From NCBI RefSeq assembly GCF_902859745.1, contig NZ_CADIJW010000051.1, forward strand, positions 1-39,895: 39,895 nt of DNA, read 5' to 3'. How positions within the stretch are numbered: position 1 is the first letter of the stretch; every line of letters starts with the position of its first letter. The notes beneath the pieces were generated by a model. That model saw only the letters and a list, made by a program, of their open reading frames with translations, was not told where the DNA came from and did not search any database. The stretch is from Achromobacter dolens. Lineage in GTDB: Bacteria > Pseudomonadota > Gammaproteobacteria > Burkholderiales > Burkholderiaceae_B. Both the position numbers and the translations under genes were made by a program. Below, piece after piece: positions 17,922 through 26,627 of this stretch.

Positions 17922-19210
17922 CTTCGCCAGCCGCCTGCCGGGCGCTGGTCCTGGACGATCATCCGCTGCAGTGCCTGTCGCTGCGCGACCTGCTGCGACA
18001 GGCCGGCCTCAGTCTCGTCGATACCGCCGAGAACGCCGCCGCCGCGCTCGAATGCCTGCGCGTCGCGCGCTACGATCTGGTGCTGACCGACATCCGCATG
18101 CCCGGCATGGACGGCGCGCAGTTCATCCGCGAGCTGGCCGGGCTGGCGCGGCCGCCGATGCTGGCGGTCGTCACGGGGTGCGGGCGCGCGCTGGCCAACA
18201 GCATCGGGTTGATGGCCAGCGAAATCGGGCTGCCGCTGCTAGGCGTCTTCATCAAACCCGTCACGGCCGAACAGGTCCGCGGCCTGGTGGCGCAGTGGCG
18301 CGCCCGCGTCTCGGCGCGGGCGGCGGGGCGGCCCGCTGGCGCGGGCTACGCGCCGTCGCGCGACGACGTGATGGCGGCCTTGCGCGCGGGCGACATACAG
18401 GCCTGGTTCCAGCCCAAGCAGTCGCTGGCGTCCGGCGCCATCGCGGGGGCCGAGGCGCTGGCGCGCTGGCGCCATCGCGACCAGGGCCTGCTGCTGCCTG
18501 GCGCGTTCCTGCCGACGGTGCGCCGCCACGGCCTGGAGCACGAACTGCTGATCCGCATGCTCGACGACAGCCTCGCGGCCATCAGCGCCTGGCGCCGCGC
18601 CGGCTTCCGCATCCCGGTCTCGGTCAACCTGCCGGTGCGCCTGCTGGACCGGCCGCGGCTGCCCGAGGAATTGTGCGCGCGGGTCGCGCGCCGGGGCCTG
18701 GCGGCGGAGGACATCACCTTCGAACTGCTGGAAGACGACATGACGGTGGCGCCGGGCAATTATCATATGGGGGCCAGCCGACTGCGGCTGCAGGGCTTCG
18801 GCCTGGCCCAGGACGACTTCGGCAAGGGCTACAGCTCGCTCTACAGCCTGATCTCGACGCCTTTCACCGAATTGAAGATCGATCGCGCCTTCGTCCACGG
18901 CGCCCCCGAAGACGAGTCCCGCGCGGCCGCATTGCTGTCCGCGGCGCAGCTTGGACGGCGATTGGGGCTGCGGGTCACCGCCGAGGGCGTCGAGACCGAG
19001 GCAGCGCGGCAATTCCTGCGGCGCATCGCCTGCGATTATGCGCAGGGCTTCCTGATCTCGCCCGCGGTGGACCCGGCGGCGTTCCAGGCGCTGCTGGGCG
19101 CGCCGCCCTTTTCCAATCACCCGATTCCACCCGTGAATCCCCGCGACCCGCGTGAGCCGGTCGGCGCCGCGCGCATGGCGCGGCGCCGGCCTGGCGCGCG
19201 CGGGCAATGA
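17918..19210 (+). CDS. REC-EAL response regulator, predicted c-di-GMP phosphodiesterase
   Basis: 430 residues. The receiver (1-125) has acidic pair Asp13-Asp14, phospho-acceptor Asp58 in LTDIRMPGMDG, the conserved Thr in VVTGC and Lys in FIKP. The EAL domain (about 145-400) keeps every catalytic element I can check: the EAL Glu in GAEALARW, Asn in SVNLP, Glu pair in FELLE, DDFG, LKID, TAEGVET and QGF. It should therefore cleave c-di-GMP to pGpG. The architecture equals Pseudomonas aeruginosa RocR. It overlaps the first kinase by 4 bases and ends 7 bp before the second. The C-terminal 30 residues are Pro/Arg-rich and probably disordered. Confidence 0.92.
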   Translation: MTSPAACRALVLDDHPLQCLSLRDLLRQAGLSLVDTAENAAAALECLRVARYDLVLTDIRMPGMDGAQFIRELAGLARPPMLAVVTGCGRALANSIGLMASEIGLPLLGVFIKPVTAEQVRGLVAQWRARVSARAAGRPAGAGYAPSRDDVMAALRAGDIQAWFQPKQSLASGAIAGAEALARWRHRDQGLLLPGAFLPTVRRHGLEHELLIRMLDDSLAAISAWRRAGFRIPVSVNLPVRLLDRPRLPEELCARVARRGLAAEDITFELLEDDMTVAPGNYHMGASRLRLQGFGLAQDDFGKGYSSLYSLISTPFTELKIDRAFVHGAPEDESRAAALLSAAQLGRRLGLRVTAEGVETEAARQFLRRIACDYAQGFLISPAVDPAAFQALLGAPPFSNHPIPPVNPRDPREPVGAARMARRRPGARGQ

Positions 19211-19217
19211 CGCATCC

Positions 19218-22200
19218 ATGAAACTGGACACACCGTTGATAAGAGTCATACGCGCATCGCGCCGATTGAATATCGTCCTGTTCGCCATCCTGACGCTGCT
19301 GCTGGTGCTGGGCGGCGTGCTCTATTGGGGCGGACAGCGCATCCTGCAGCAGGAGGAGGAAAAGCTGCGCACCGACTTCACCGTGCTGGTGGGCTATATC
19401 CACGCCCACGAGAGCGTGCTGCAGGGCCTGTATGCACAGGGCCTGAACCCCGACGGACGGCGGCTGGTGGCGCCGACGCGGGTCAGCGAGACCGCCGGGT
19501 TCGAGCGCGGGTCGTGGGCCTTCTACGACGGCCAGCACGCGATCGCGGCGATGCCGTTTTCGCTGCTGTGCCAGAGTCCGGACGCGTGCCCGGTGGCCGG
19601 CGGCGTGTTCACCGGCATCGGCGATTACCTGTCGGATTTCTACGCCACGCGCTGGGCCGCGTCGGTGTATCCGGCCGCGCCGCTGTTCGTCATGTCTCCG
19701 AGCCAGCAGCTCAGCATGAGCGTGCCCGCGATCGCCACCATGTCGGGCTACGAGCCGCTGACCCGGCAGACCTTCCTGGCGGTGGTGGATGCGGTGCAGC
19801 GGGCGGGCGGCGCCACCGATCCCGAGGACCGCTCGGGCAGCGAGGGACCGAGCGTCCTGTGGGTGCGCGACCCGCATCTGCCGGACGCGATAGTCGGCAT
19901 GCTGCCGGTGATGCTGCCGCTGAACGGGCGCGGCGCCGAGCCCGCCACGCGGCGCAATGTCTACGCGGTCTCGCTGCTGAGCCGCGGCCGTGTCAGCATT
20001 TCCGAGCGTATCCGGCAGGTGCCGCTGTTCGACCGCTTCTGGCTGGTGCGCCAGGGCGGCGAGGTGCTGCTGGGCGAGGGCGCTCCGCCGGTGATGGCGC
20101 CGGGCTTTCGTTTCGCCCGCGACGGCCTGCTGCTGCGCATCGCCGACAAGAGCGGTCAGTGGAACGGCTATTACCAACTGGCCTATAGCGGCTTCTTTCG
20201 CGCCAACATATGGTTGCCGGCCGCGGTGCTGCTGATGCTCGGCCTGGGGCTGGCGGCCGGCTGCGGCTACCTGTTCTGGTACAACCGGCGTGTCATCCAT
20301 CCCGCCGAGATCGCCCATCTCGACATGGTCGAGAGCGAGGAGTTCAACCGCACCGTGCTCGACACGGCGCCGGTGGCGCTGTGCGTGCTGTCGCGGCTGG
20401 AGGGCCGCATCGTGTTCGGCAATGCGCTGGCGGCGCAGTGGCTGGGCATCGGCGTGGGCGAGCAGTTGCGCGATTCGGCCGAGACCAACAAGCTGCTGCG
20501 CCAGGTGCTGGGCGCGTCCGGCCCCGGCACCCTCGAGACCTTCCGCACCCATGACGGGCGCACGCTGTTCGTTGCGTTCGCGCCGACCCGCTACAAGAAG
20601 CAGGATGTGGTGCTGTGCGCCTTCGCCGATATCAGCGCGCGCGCCGAGATGGAGCACACACTTGCGCAGGCCAAGCAACAGGCCGATCGCGCCAACGAGG
20701 CCAAATCGACCTTCCTGGCCACCATGAGCCATGAAATCCGCACGCCCCTGTACGGCGTGCTGGGCACGCTGGAGGTGTTGTCGCTGACGCCGCTGAACGA
20801 GGCGCAACGCCGCCACGTCGACCGCATCCAGGATTCCTCCGTGATCCTGCAGCAGCTCATCAGCGACATCCTCGACATCACCAAGATCGAATCGGGCCAG
20901 TTGGCGCTGCAGCGCGAGGGTTTCGATCCGCGCGAGCTGGTCGAAAACTGCATCGCCTCGTATGCCGGCGTGGCCGAGCGCAAGGGGCTGGTGATCTACA
21001 GCGGCATCGACACCGCGACGCCGGCCTGGGTGATGGGCGACGGCGGCCGGATCCGGCAGATCCTCAACAACCTGGTCAACAACGCCATCAAGTTCACGGA
21101 CTCCGGCCACGTGGTGGCGCGGCTGCGGGCCGACGCGCTGGAGGGCGGGCGCGCGCGCCTGCATTTCCAGGTGGTCGACAGCGGCGTCGGCATCCGCGAG
21201 GAGGATCAGGCTTTCTTGTTCGAGCCCTTCTACCAGATCGACGGCGGTTCGCACCTGGTGCGCGGCGCCGGCATCGGCCTGTCGATCTGCGCGCGGCTGG
21301 CGGCCTTGATGGGAACCGCCATCCAGGTGACCAGCGAGCCGGGGCTGGGCAGCAGTTTCTCCATCGCCATCGACCTGGACCTGGCCGAGGCGCCGCCGGC
21401 ACCGTCGCCGCGGTTGCACGGGCTGCGGGTCTACGTGCGCAGCGCGCGCCGGGCGCTGAGCGCGAACCTGTGCGAATGGCTGGAGCATTGGGGGGCGCAG
21501 GCGAGCGTGGCGCCGGCCGTCCTGCCGTCGGACGAGTCAGGCGAGCGCGTGCTGCTCGACGTGCAGATCGGCGGCGAGGCGGCCGCGCCCATCGAGTGGG
21601 ACGGGCCGGTGGTGCTGGCGGGCGGCCAGGACGACGCTGGCGCCACACTGCACCGCGCCGACCGGCACTACCTGAACAGCATCGGCTTCGCGCTGGAACG
21701 CTGGGCCAGCGGCGACGCCGCCGTCGCCACCAGGCAGGCCGCCGCGCCGCACTACGCGCCGCTGAACCTGCGGATCCTGGTGGCCGAGGACAACCCGATC
21801 AACCAGGTGACGATGCGCGACCAGTTGCAGCAACTGGGGTGCGAGGTGACGCTCGCGCCGGACGGAGCCGAGGCGCTGGCGCAATGGAACATCGGGCCGT
21901 TCGATGCCGTGCTGACCGACGTCAACATGCCGCGCATGAACGGCTACGAGCTGGCCAGCGCCTTGCGGGCCCAGGGCGTGGCCGTGCCGATCATCGGGGT
22001 GACGGCCAACGCGTTGAAGGACGAGGAAGCCCGCTGCAGGGCCGCGGGCATGAGCAGTTGGCTGGTCAAGCCGCTCAAGCTGAGCCTGTTGTGGAGCGAG
22101 CTGCGCGCGCAACGCGGTGGGGCCGCCGAACCGGGGCAGCCGCCCAGCGCATCGGAAGCCGCGGCCGCCGCCGCGTCCATCGCCGCCGCCTGCGCCGCGG

Positions 22201-22484
22201 GGGCGCCGCCGCTCGTGGGCAAGTATCGCGAGGTCTTCGTGCAGACCATGAGCGAGGACCTGGCGCGGTTGGAGCGGGCGCTGGCCGCCGCCGACGTGCG
22301 CGACCTGAAGGCGGTGCTGCACCGGATGCGGGGCGGGTTTGGCGCGGTCCAGGCGATGGCGCTGTACCAGCAGGCCGAGGCGGCCGAAGCGCGGCTGCGC
22401 GCCGGGAAACCGCTGAGCGATCCCGCGCGCGCGCAGGTGACGGTGCTGGCCGATGCGTTGCGCGCGATGCTGGCGGCGTTGTGA
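19218..22484 (+). CDS. Membrane hybrid histidine kinase with receiver and HPt
   Basis: 1088 residues. Membrane segments at about 18-38 and 331-354 bound a periplasmic sensor of about 290 residues. Then a PAS-like domain (368-470), HisKA with His505 in SHEIRTPLYG, HATPase (NNLVNNAIKFT, DSGVGIREED, GAGIGLSICARL), a degenerate receiver-like segment (735-840), a receiver (851-965; Asp901) and a C-terminal HPt (about 1000-1085) with His1035 in LHRMRGGFGA. It can run a complete His-Asp-His relay and supplies the only HPt of the operon. An Ala-rich linker precedes the HPt. ATG 19218 follows the EAL gene by 7 bp; Shine-Dalgarno is weak, so coupling is likely. Confidence 0.9.
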   Translation: MKLDTPLIRVIRASRRLNIVLFAILTLLLVLGGVLYWGGQRILQQEEEKLRTDFTVLVGYIHAHESVLQGLYAQGLNPDGRRLVAPTRVSETAGFERGSWAFYDGQHAIAAMPFSLLCQSPDACPVAGGVFTGIGDYLSDFYATRWAASVYPAAPLFVMSPSQQLSMSVPAIATMSGYEPLTRQTFLAVVDAVQRAGGATDPEDRSGSEGPSVLWVRDPHLPDAIVGMLPVMLPLNGRGAEPATRRNVYAVSLLSRGRVSISERIRQVPLFDRFWLVRQGGEVLLGEGAPPVMAPGFRFARDGLLLRIADKSGQWNGYYQLAYSGFFRANIWLPAAVLLMLGLGLAAGCGYLFWYNRRVIHPAEIAHLDMVESEEFNRTVLDTAPVALCVLSRLEGRIVFGNALAAQWLGIGVGEQLRDSAETNKLLRQVLGASGPGTLETFRTHDGRTLFVAFAPTRYKKQDVVLCAFADISARAEMEHTLAQAKQQADRANEAKSTFLATMSHEIRTPLYGVLGTLEVLSLTPLNEAQRRHVDRIQDSSVILQQLISDILDITKIESGQLALQREGFDPRELVENCIASYAGVAERKGLVIYSGIDTATPAWVMGDGGRIRQILNNLVNNAIKFTDSGHVVARLRADALEGGRARLHFQVVDSGVGIREEDQAFLFEPFYQIDGGSHLVRGAGIGLSICARLAALMGTAIQVTSEPGLGSSFSIAIDLDLAEAPPAPSPRLHGLRVYVRSARRALSANLCEWLEHWGAQASVAPAVLPSDESGERVLLDVQIGGEAAAPIEWDGPVVLAGGQDDAGATLHRADRHYLNSIGFALERWASGDAAVATRQAAAPHYAPLNLRILVAEDNPINQVTMRDQLQQLGCEVTLAPDGAEALAQWNIGPFDAVLTDVNMPRMNGYELASALRAQGVAVPIIGVTANALKDEEARCRAAGMSSWLVKPLKLSLLWSELRAQRGGAAEPGQPPSASEAAAAAASIAAACAAGAPPLVGKYREVFVQTMSEDLARLERALAAADVRDLKAVLHRMRGGFGAVQAMALYQQAEAAEARLRAGKPLSDPARAQVTVLADALRAMLAAL

Positions 22485-22494
22485 GCGGGCGGGT

Positions 22495-23538
22495 TCAGTC
22501 CAGCGCGTCCAGCAGCGCCCGCGCCTGCGCCACGACATCGTCGTCGTTGGGGCGGAACACCAGCGGCAGCGCCTGCGCCAGGCGCGTGAAGTGCGCCTGG
22601 CTGCTGCGCGCGTAGGCCGGGTCGTAGTGGCGGTCGATGAGTTCGCGCGCCAGCTCGGTGCGACGGCCTTCGTCGATCAGGCGCAGCCAGCCGCCGACGG
22701 TGTCGCGGCTGTGCAGTCCGACCAGGCGCTGCAACTGCGACTTGAAGCTGGCGGGATCGTCGAACAGTTGCGCGTAGTCCTGCTGCAAGAACTGCGCGCG
22801 GTCTTCGCGGCTGGCGGTGACGGCGACGCAGGCGCCCCGGTGCAGCGCGGCCAGCAGCGAGTCCGGCAGCGCGACGGCGCCGATCTTGCGGCTTTCGGCC
22901 TCGACGAACACGGGCCGGTCCGCGTTCAGCGCGCGCAGCCGCGCCGCCAACCGCGTGTCGAAGCCCTTTTGCGTCGGTTGCGGCACCCCCGCAAGGGCGC
23001 CCAGCAGCGAGCCGCGATGCGCCGCCAGCGCTTCCAGGTCCAGCGTCTGCGCGCCGGCCTGCGCCAGCGCGTGCAGCAGCCGCGTCTTGCCGCTGCCGGT
23101 GGGGCCGGTCAGCACCACGAAGCGCAGGCCGGCGGGCAGGGCGTCCAGGGCCTCGAGGGTGGCGCGGCGGTAGGTCTTGTAGCCGCCATCGAGCTGGCGC
23201 GCACGCCAGCCGATCATGTTGAACATCACCGTCATGGAACCCGAGCGCTTGCCGCCGCGCCAGCAATACACCAGGGGACGCCAGCTTTGCGGGCGATCGG
23301 CGAAGGTGGTGTCCAGGTGGTTGGCGATGTTGCGCGCGGCCAGGGCGGCGCCCAGCCGCGTGGCCTCGAAGGGCGATTGGCGGTACAGCGTGCCGACCCG
23401 GGCCCGCTCTTCATTGCTGAACACCGGCGCGTTCAGGGCGCCGGGGATGTGGTCATCGGCATACTCGAGCGGCGTGCGCACGTCGATGATGTCGTCGAAG
23501 TCATCGAGCCGGTCCAAACCGGCCAGCAGGTGTTTCAA
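22495..23538 (-). CDS. mnmH: tRNA 2-selenouridine synthase (MnmH/SelU)
   Basis: 347 residues from the chosen TTG. The N-terminal rhodanese domain has the active-site Cys92 in YCWRGGKRSG. The C-terminal P-loop domain has GPTGSGKT at 145-152. The enzyme converts 2-thiouridine at the wobble position of tRNA-Lys/Glu/Gln to 2-selenouridine through a geranylated intermediate, using selenophosphate. No in-frame ATG occurs near the conserved start; TTG 23538 begins MKHLLAGLDR with GGA 9 bases upstream, and an upstream alternative start is possible. It is convergent with the signalling operon (10-bp gap). No selD is visible in the window. Confidence 0.87.
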   Translation of the reverse strand: MKHLLAGLDRLDDFDDIIDVRTPLEYADDHIPGALNAPVFSNEERARVGTLYRQSPFEATRLGAALAARNIANHLDTTFADRPQSWRPLVYCWRGGKRSGSMTVMFNMIGWRARQLDGGYKTYRRATLEALDALPAGLRFVVLTGPTGSGKTRLLHALAQAGAQTLDLEALAAHRGSLLGALAGVPQPTQKGFDTRLAARLRALNADRPVFVEAESRKIGAVALPDSLLAALHRGACVAVTASREDRAQFLQQDYAQLFDDPASFKSQLQRLVGLHSRDTVGGWLRLIDEGRRTELARELIDRHYDPAYARSSQAHFTRLAQALPLVFRPNDDDVVAQARALLDALD

Positions 23539-23640
23539 GGCGGGGCCATCCAGGAGGGAATGGCGAATTTTCGCACGGCGCCGGGTCGGACCCGTGCCGG
23601 GCGCGCGACGGGGAGCACTTGCGGGACCGTGGGAAGGGCG

Positions 23641-23676
23641 GAGGGCCGGCCGGGCATGTGCGCCCGGCCGGCCCTC
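23641..23676. terminator. Long GC hairpin downstream of the phosphoesterase gene
   Basis: A perfect 15-bp stem (GAGGGCCGGCCGGGC at 23641-23655, complement 23662-23676) has a 6-base loop. It lies 28 bp after the minus-strand phosphoesterase stop. There is no T run, so it may block 3' exonucleases or act as an atypical terminator. Confidence 0.5.
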
Positions 23677-23703
23677 GCGGAACACGGCCGCCGCCGGCGG
23701 CGA

Positions 23704-25437
23704 TCAGGCGCCGAAGGTCAGCGCGTTGGTCAGGTCGCCCATCGGCTTCTGGCCGCGCGCGGTCATGGCGTCGTCGCGCGCCTTCAGACCCTCGAGCGTC
23801 GGCAGGTCGAACAGGCGGGTGGCCAGGCGCAGGATCGAGCCGGTGTCGTAGATGGTGTGGTCGACGGTGCCCTTCTTGGCGAACGGCGAGACCACCAGCG
23901 CGGGAATGCGCGTGCCGGGGCCCCAGCGGTCGCCCTTGGGCGGCGCCACGTGGTCCCACCAGCCGCCGTTCTCGTCAACGGTGATGACCACCACCATGTT
24001 GGCCCACTGCGAGCTCTTGCGCAGGCTGTCGACGATGTGGGCGATGTGGCGGTCGCCCGAATCGACGTCGGCGTAGCCCGCGTGCATGTTCAGGTTGCCT
24101 TGCGGCTTGTAGAACGTGAGCGGGGGCAGCTTGCCGGCTTCGGCATCGGCCAGGAACTTGTTGGTCGACGACAGATCGCCGAGGCCGCCGTCGCGCAAGT
24201 GCGCGGTGCGCGCGGCGGTGCCGGGGCCGGTGCTCTGGAAGTAGTTGAAGGGCTGGTGGTGCGCCTGGAAGTTGGGCGAGGAGGGGAAGCCGGTGTTGGC
24301 GGTGGAGTCGATCGCCGCCTGCCAGCCGCCCGCGTACCAGGCCCAGTCCAGGCCCTTGGCGGTCATCAGGTCGCCGATGTTGTCGTGCGTCTGCGGCACC
24401 ATGAACACCGAGGTCGGATCGGCCTGGGTCGGGTTGGCGGCATCGCGGGAAAAGGCGGGCCAGTAGGGCGGGCCCATGGTGTTCACGCCGTAGCCATCCG
24501 GCGTCAGGGCGCTGGCGCCGAACTGGGGCGCGCCGGTGAGGGCGCTGGCCGGCGAGGTCGGCTTGGGTTGCAGGTTGGGATCGGTCGGATCGGCGCTCTG
24601 CAACTGGGCGATCTGGCCGCGCACGTTGATCGAGGCGTTCGCCAGGTCCGGATAGAACGGCGGACGGGCGGCGGCGAGGTATTGATGGTTCAGGAACGAA
24701 CCGCCGAACGCGCCCTGGAAAAAGTTGTCGCACAGCACGAATTCCTGGGCCAGCTTCCACAGGCGCAGGTTGTAGGCGGAGTCGCTGTAGCGGCCCATGA
24801 CCAGCGCGCCGGAGTCGGCCCAGGCCACGAAGCGGTCGTTCTTGCCGCCGTTGATCTGCATCTGATTCTGGTAGAACACGTGCCACAGGTCGCGCGTGAC
24901 CACGCCTTGCGGCAGCGGCTCGCCTTGGGGGCCGCGCAGGTCGAAGGGCGCGTTGGGCAGGTTGTTCATGTAGGGCGCGTTCTCGGCGACCTGGTAGGTG
25001 ACGTGGTTGGCCTGTTGCGAGGTCGGCACCATGCCGCCCCACACCGGCGGCAGCACCGATAGCGTCGTGCCGTCGCGGTCCTTCTGCGTGTAGTCGGCGG
25101 CGGTCAACGCCGACAACGGCTTTTCGACGCCGGGGAAGTTGGAGAACAGGTTGTTGAAGCTGCGGTTTTCCGCGAAGATCACCACCAGCGTCTTGACGTT
25201 CTTGCGCAGTTGCGTCGTCAGGTCGGGGGCGGGAGCGGGGGTGTTGTCGTCATCGTCGCTGTCGCCGCTGGAACAGCCGGCCAGCGCGCCCATGGCGGCG
25301 GCGCTGGCGCCGAGCGCGGCGATACCGGTCAGGAAGCCCCGGCGGGTGGCGCGGACGGGAGTGTCGGCGTCAGCGTGATCGGCGGCCGTCGACGTCGCGG
25401 CAGCCTGCGCGTTCGCGCTCTTTTCTTTTTCAGACAT
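23704..25437 (-). CDS. Tat-exported acid phosphatase / phospholipase C-like phosphoesterase
   Basis: 577 residues. The N-terminus carries a twin-arginine signal (ATRRGFLTGIAALGAS) ending in a lipobox-like LAGCSSG, so it may be a Tat-exported lipoprotein; an Asp-rich linker follows. The catalytic domain belongs to the AcpA/PLC phosphoesterase superfamily: FAENRSFNNLF near residue 88, GSFLNHQYLAA around the nucleophile region, and VITVDENGGWWDHVAPP near the end. Substrates could be phosphomonoesters or phospholipids; sequence alone does not decide. Divergent from the TetR regulator, which probably controls it. RBS GGAGA-like bases precede the ATG on the minus strand. Confidence 0.86.
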   Translation of the reverse strand: MSEKEKSANAQAAATSTAADHADADTPVRATRRGFLTGIAALGASAAAMGALAGCSSGDSDDDDNTPAPAPDLTTQLRKNVKTLVVIFAENRSFNNLFSNFPGVEKPLSALTAADYTQKDRDGTTLSVLPPVWGGMVPTSQQANHVTYQVAENAPYMNNLPNAPFDLRGPQGEPLPQGVVTRDLWHVFYQNQMQINGGKNDRFVAWADSGALVMGRYSDSAYNLRLWKLAQEFVLCDNFFQGAFGGSFLNHQYLAAARPPFYPDLANASINVRGQIAQLQSADPTDPNLQPKPTSPASALTGAPQFGASALTPDGYGVNTMGPPYWPAFSRDAANPTQADPTSVFMVPQTHDNIGDLMTAKGLDWAWYAGGWQAAIDSTANTGFPSSPNFQAHHQPFNYFQSTGPGTAARTAHLRDGGLGDLSSTNKFLADAEAGKLPPLTFYKPQGNLNMHAGYADVDSGDRHIAHIVDSLRKSSQWANMVVVITVDENGGWWDHVAPPKGDRWGPGTRIPALVVSPFAKKGTVDHTIYDTGSILRLATRLFDLPTLEGLKARDDAMTARGQKPMGDLTNALTFGA

Positions 25438-25467
25438 GGTTGTAGACCTTGCGGAGAGGGTGGCGCC

Positions 25468-25501
25468 CTGTCATGGCGACACGAGGGTTGCCGGATGACA
25501 G
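25468..25501. promoter_or_regulatory. Inverted repeat in the phosphoesterase/TetR spacer
   Basis: CTGTCAT (25468-25474) and ATGACAG (25495-25501) are perfect 7-bp arms 20 bases apart, with GGC/GCC adding to the stem. It would lie in the 5' leader of the phosphoesterase mRNA or serve as an operator. Confidence 0.4.
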
Positions 25502-25533
25502 CCGGCATTCACGGCGGCTAGCCTAGGTTTGCG

Positions 25534-25548
25534 ACGTTGTATCAATGT
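25534..25548. promoter_or_regulatory. Candidate TetR operator
   Basis: ACGTTGTATCAATGT is an imperfect 15-bp dyad (AC-TTG / CAA-GT around TAT) in the 176-bp divergent spacer, the size of typical TetR-family sites. Binding is inferred from position only. Confidence 0.35.
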
Positions 25549-25613
25549 GACCATCGGCTGTCGGCAAGCTGTACGCCAGGGAGACTCCCGCCAAATTCCC
25601 TTAGACTGGCGCC

Positions 25614-26258
25614 ATGGCTGACATCCGAGTGAAAGCAATGACCGACCATTCCGCAGGCGGATCCGCGCGCCAGGCGTCGCCTCGCACCAAGCCGCCGGAG
25701 GTGCGGCTGGACGAGTTGATGGGCGCCGCGCAGGCGCTGTTCCTGGAAAAAGGGGTCGACGCCACCACCATCAGCGAGATCACGGAAGCGGCGGGCGTGG
25801 CCAAGGGCACGTTCTATGTCTACTTCCCGTCCAAGCACGAGATGCTGCATGCGCTTGCCGAGCGCTACGTGCGCGAATTCGTCGCGCAACTGGCCAGCGC
25901 GATCGACGCCTGCGACGCGCACGACTGGGTCGGGAAGCTGCGCGCATGGGTGCATGCCAACGTCGCGACCTATCTGCGCACTTACCGCGTGCACGACATC
26001 GTTTTCACGCATCAGCATCACCATGCGCGCGAAGGGCATACCGGCAACGATGTGGTCAGGCAACTGCAAGGCATCCTGCAGGCCGGGGCCGAGGCGGGCG
26101 CATGGCGGGTGGACAATCCGCGCATGATGTCGCTGCTGATCTACGCCGGGGTGCACTGCGCCACGGACGACGCGATCCTGTCGAAGCTGTCGGATCCCAC
26201 CGACTTCGCGCGCGGCATCGCCGACGCCTATCTGCGCATGCTCGGCGCGGCCGTGTAG
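25614..26258 (+). CDS. TetR-family transcriptional regulator
   Basis: 214-residue repressor-type regulator. The helix-turn-helix spans about residues 33-78 (LFLEKGVDATTISEITEAAGVAKGTFYVYFPSK, with the usual GTFYxYF ending), followed by an all-helical ligand domain including an unusual His-rich stretch (FTHQHHHAREGH, about 131-142). The start is ATG 25614 without a clear ribosome site; ATG 25638 is an alternative, eight residues shorter. Divergent from the phosphoesterase gene. Ligand unknown; the His cluster could bind metal but may be incidental. Confidence 0.9.
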   Translation: MADIRVKAMTDHSAGGSARQASPRTKPPEVRLDELMGAAQALFLEKGVDATTISEITEAAGVAKGTFYVYFPSKHEMLHALAERYVREFVAQLASAIDACDAHDWVGKLRAWVHANVATYLRTYRVHDIVFTHQHHHAREGHTGNDVVRQLQGILQAGAEAGAWRVDNPRMMSLLIYAGVHCATDDAILSKLSDPTDFARGIADAYLRMLGAAV

Positions 26259-26321
26259 CGCCGCGACGATTCAGGACGGCAGCCGTGGCCGGCCGTGTTT
26301 TGGGTAGGCACGGCGCCCGAC

Positions 26322-26350
26322 TTGCGCGGTCTGCGAAACAACGCTATGAT
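26322..26350 (+). promoter_or_regulatory. Sigma-70 promoter of tRNA-Arg copy 1
   Basis: TTGCGC (26322-26327), 17-bp spacer, TATGAT (26345-26350); the tRNA begins 20 bp downstream. Confidence 0.75.
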
Positions 26351-26369
26351 TCAAGGCTTGCTTTTTAAC

Positions 26370-26446
26370 GCGCCCGTAGCTCAGCTGGATAGAGTACCTG
26401 GCTACGAACCAGGGGGTCGTAGGTTCGAATCCTGCCGGGCGCGCCA
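26370..26446 (+). tRNA. tRNA-Arg (anticodon ACG), copy 1
   Basis: 77 bases including encoded CCA. The acceptor GCGCCCG pairs with CGGGCGC, discriminator G, anticodon stem CCTGG/CCAGG with loop CTACGAA (anticodon 26404-26406), T-loop TTCGAAT. A34 would be edited to inosine by TadA to read CGU/CGC/CGA. Identical over all 77 bases to the two copies downstream. Confidence 0.97.
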
Positions 26447-26601
26447 TTGAATGTTTGCTGTATGGTTGGCTAGAGTTTGATTTAAAAGTCAGCTCAAAGG
26501 TTGCCTTATAGGCTAAAACCCGGCTAAAACGCGATGGACCGCCCAAGTCGAGCGCTTGGGTAAAAATGAAGAGCAAATGCAGTGCGGTGGTGAAATTATT
26601 C
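26447..26601. other. AT-rich spacer between tRNA-Arg copies 1 and 2
   Basis: No gene is supported. Base composition is clearly more A/T-rich than the flanks. It holds a 9-base direct repeat GGCTAAAAC (near 26512 and 26522) and a hairpin CCCAAG-N7-CTTGGG (26542-26560) followed by TAAAAATG rather than T's. Confidence 0.6.
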
Positions 26602-26610
26602 TGATATAAT
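26602..26610 (+). promoter_or_regulatory. Extended -10 promoter of tRNA-Arg copy 2
   Basis: TGATATAAT is a consensus extended -10 (TGnTATAAT). No -35 is recognisable 17 bp upstream, which extended -10 promoters tolerate. The tRNA starts 18 bp downstream. Confidence 0.75.
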
Positions 26611-26627
26611 TTTGCCTCTTTACCGGA

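Noticed and set aside
22453-25062. Plus-strand 869-codon frame across mnmH and the phosphoesterase gene
   Set aside because: Spans two clear minus-strand genes and the hairpin between them; Val/Gly/Ala/Arg-biased with no motifs.
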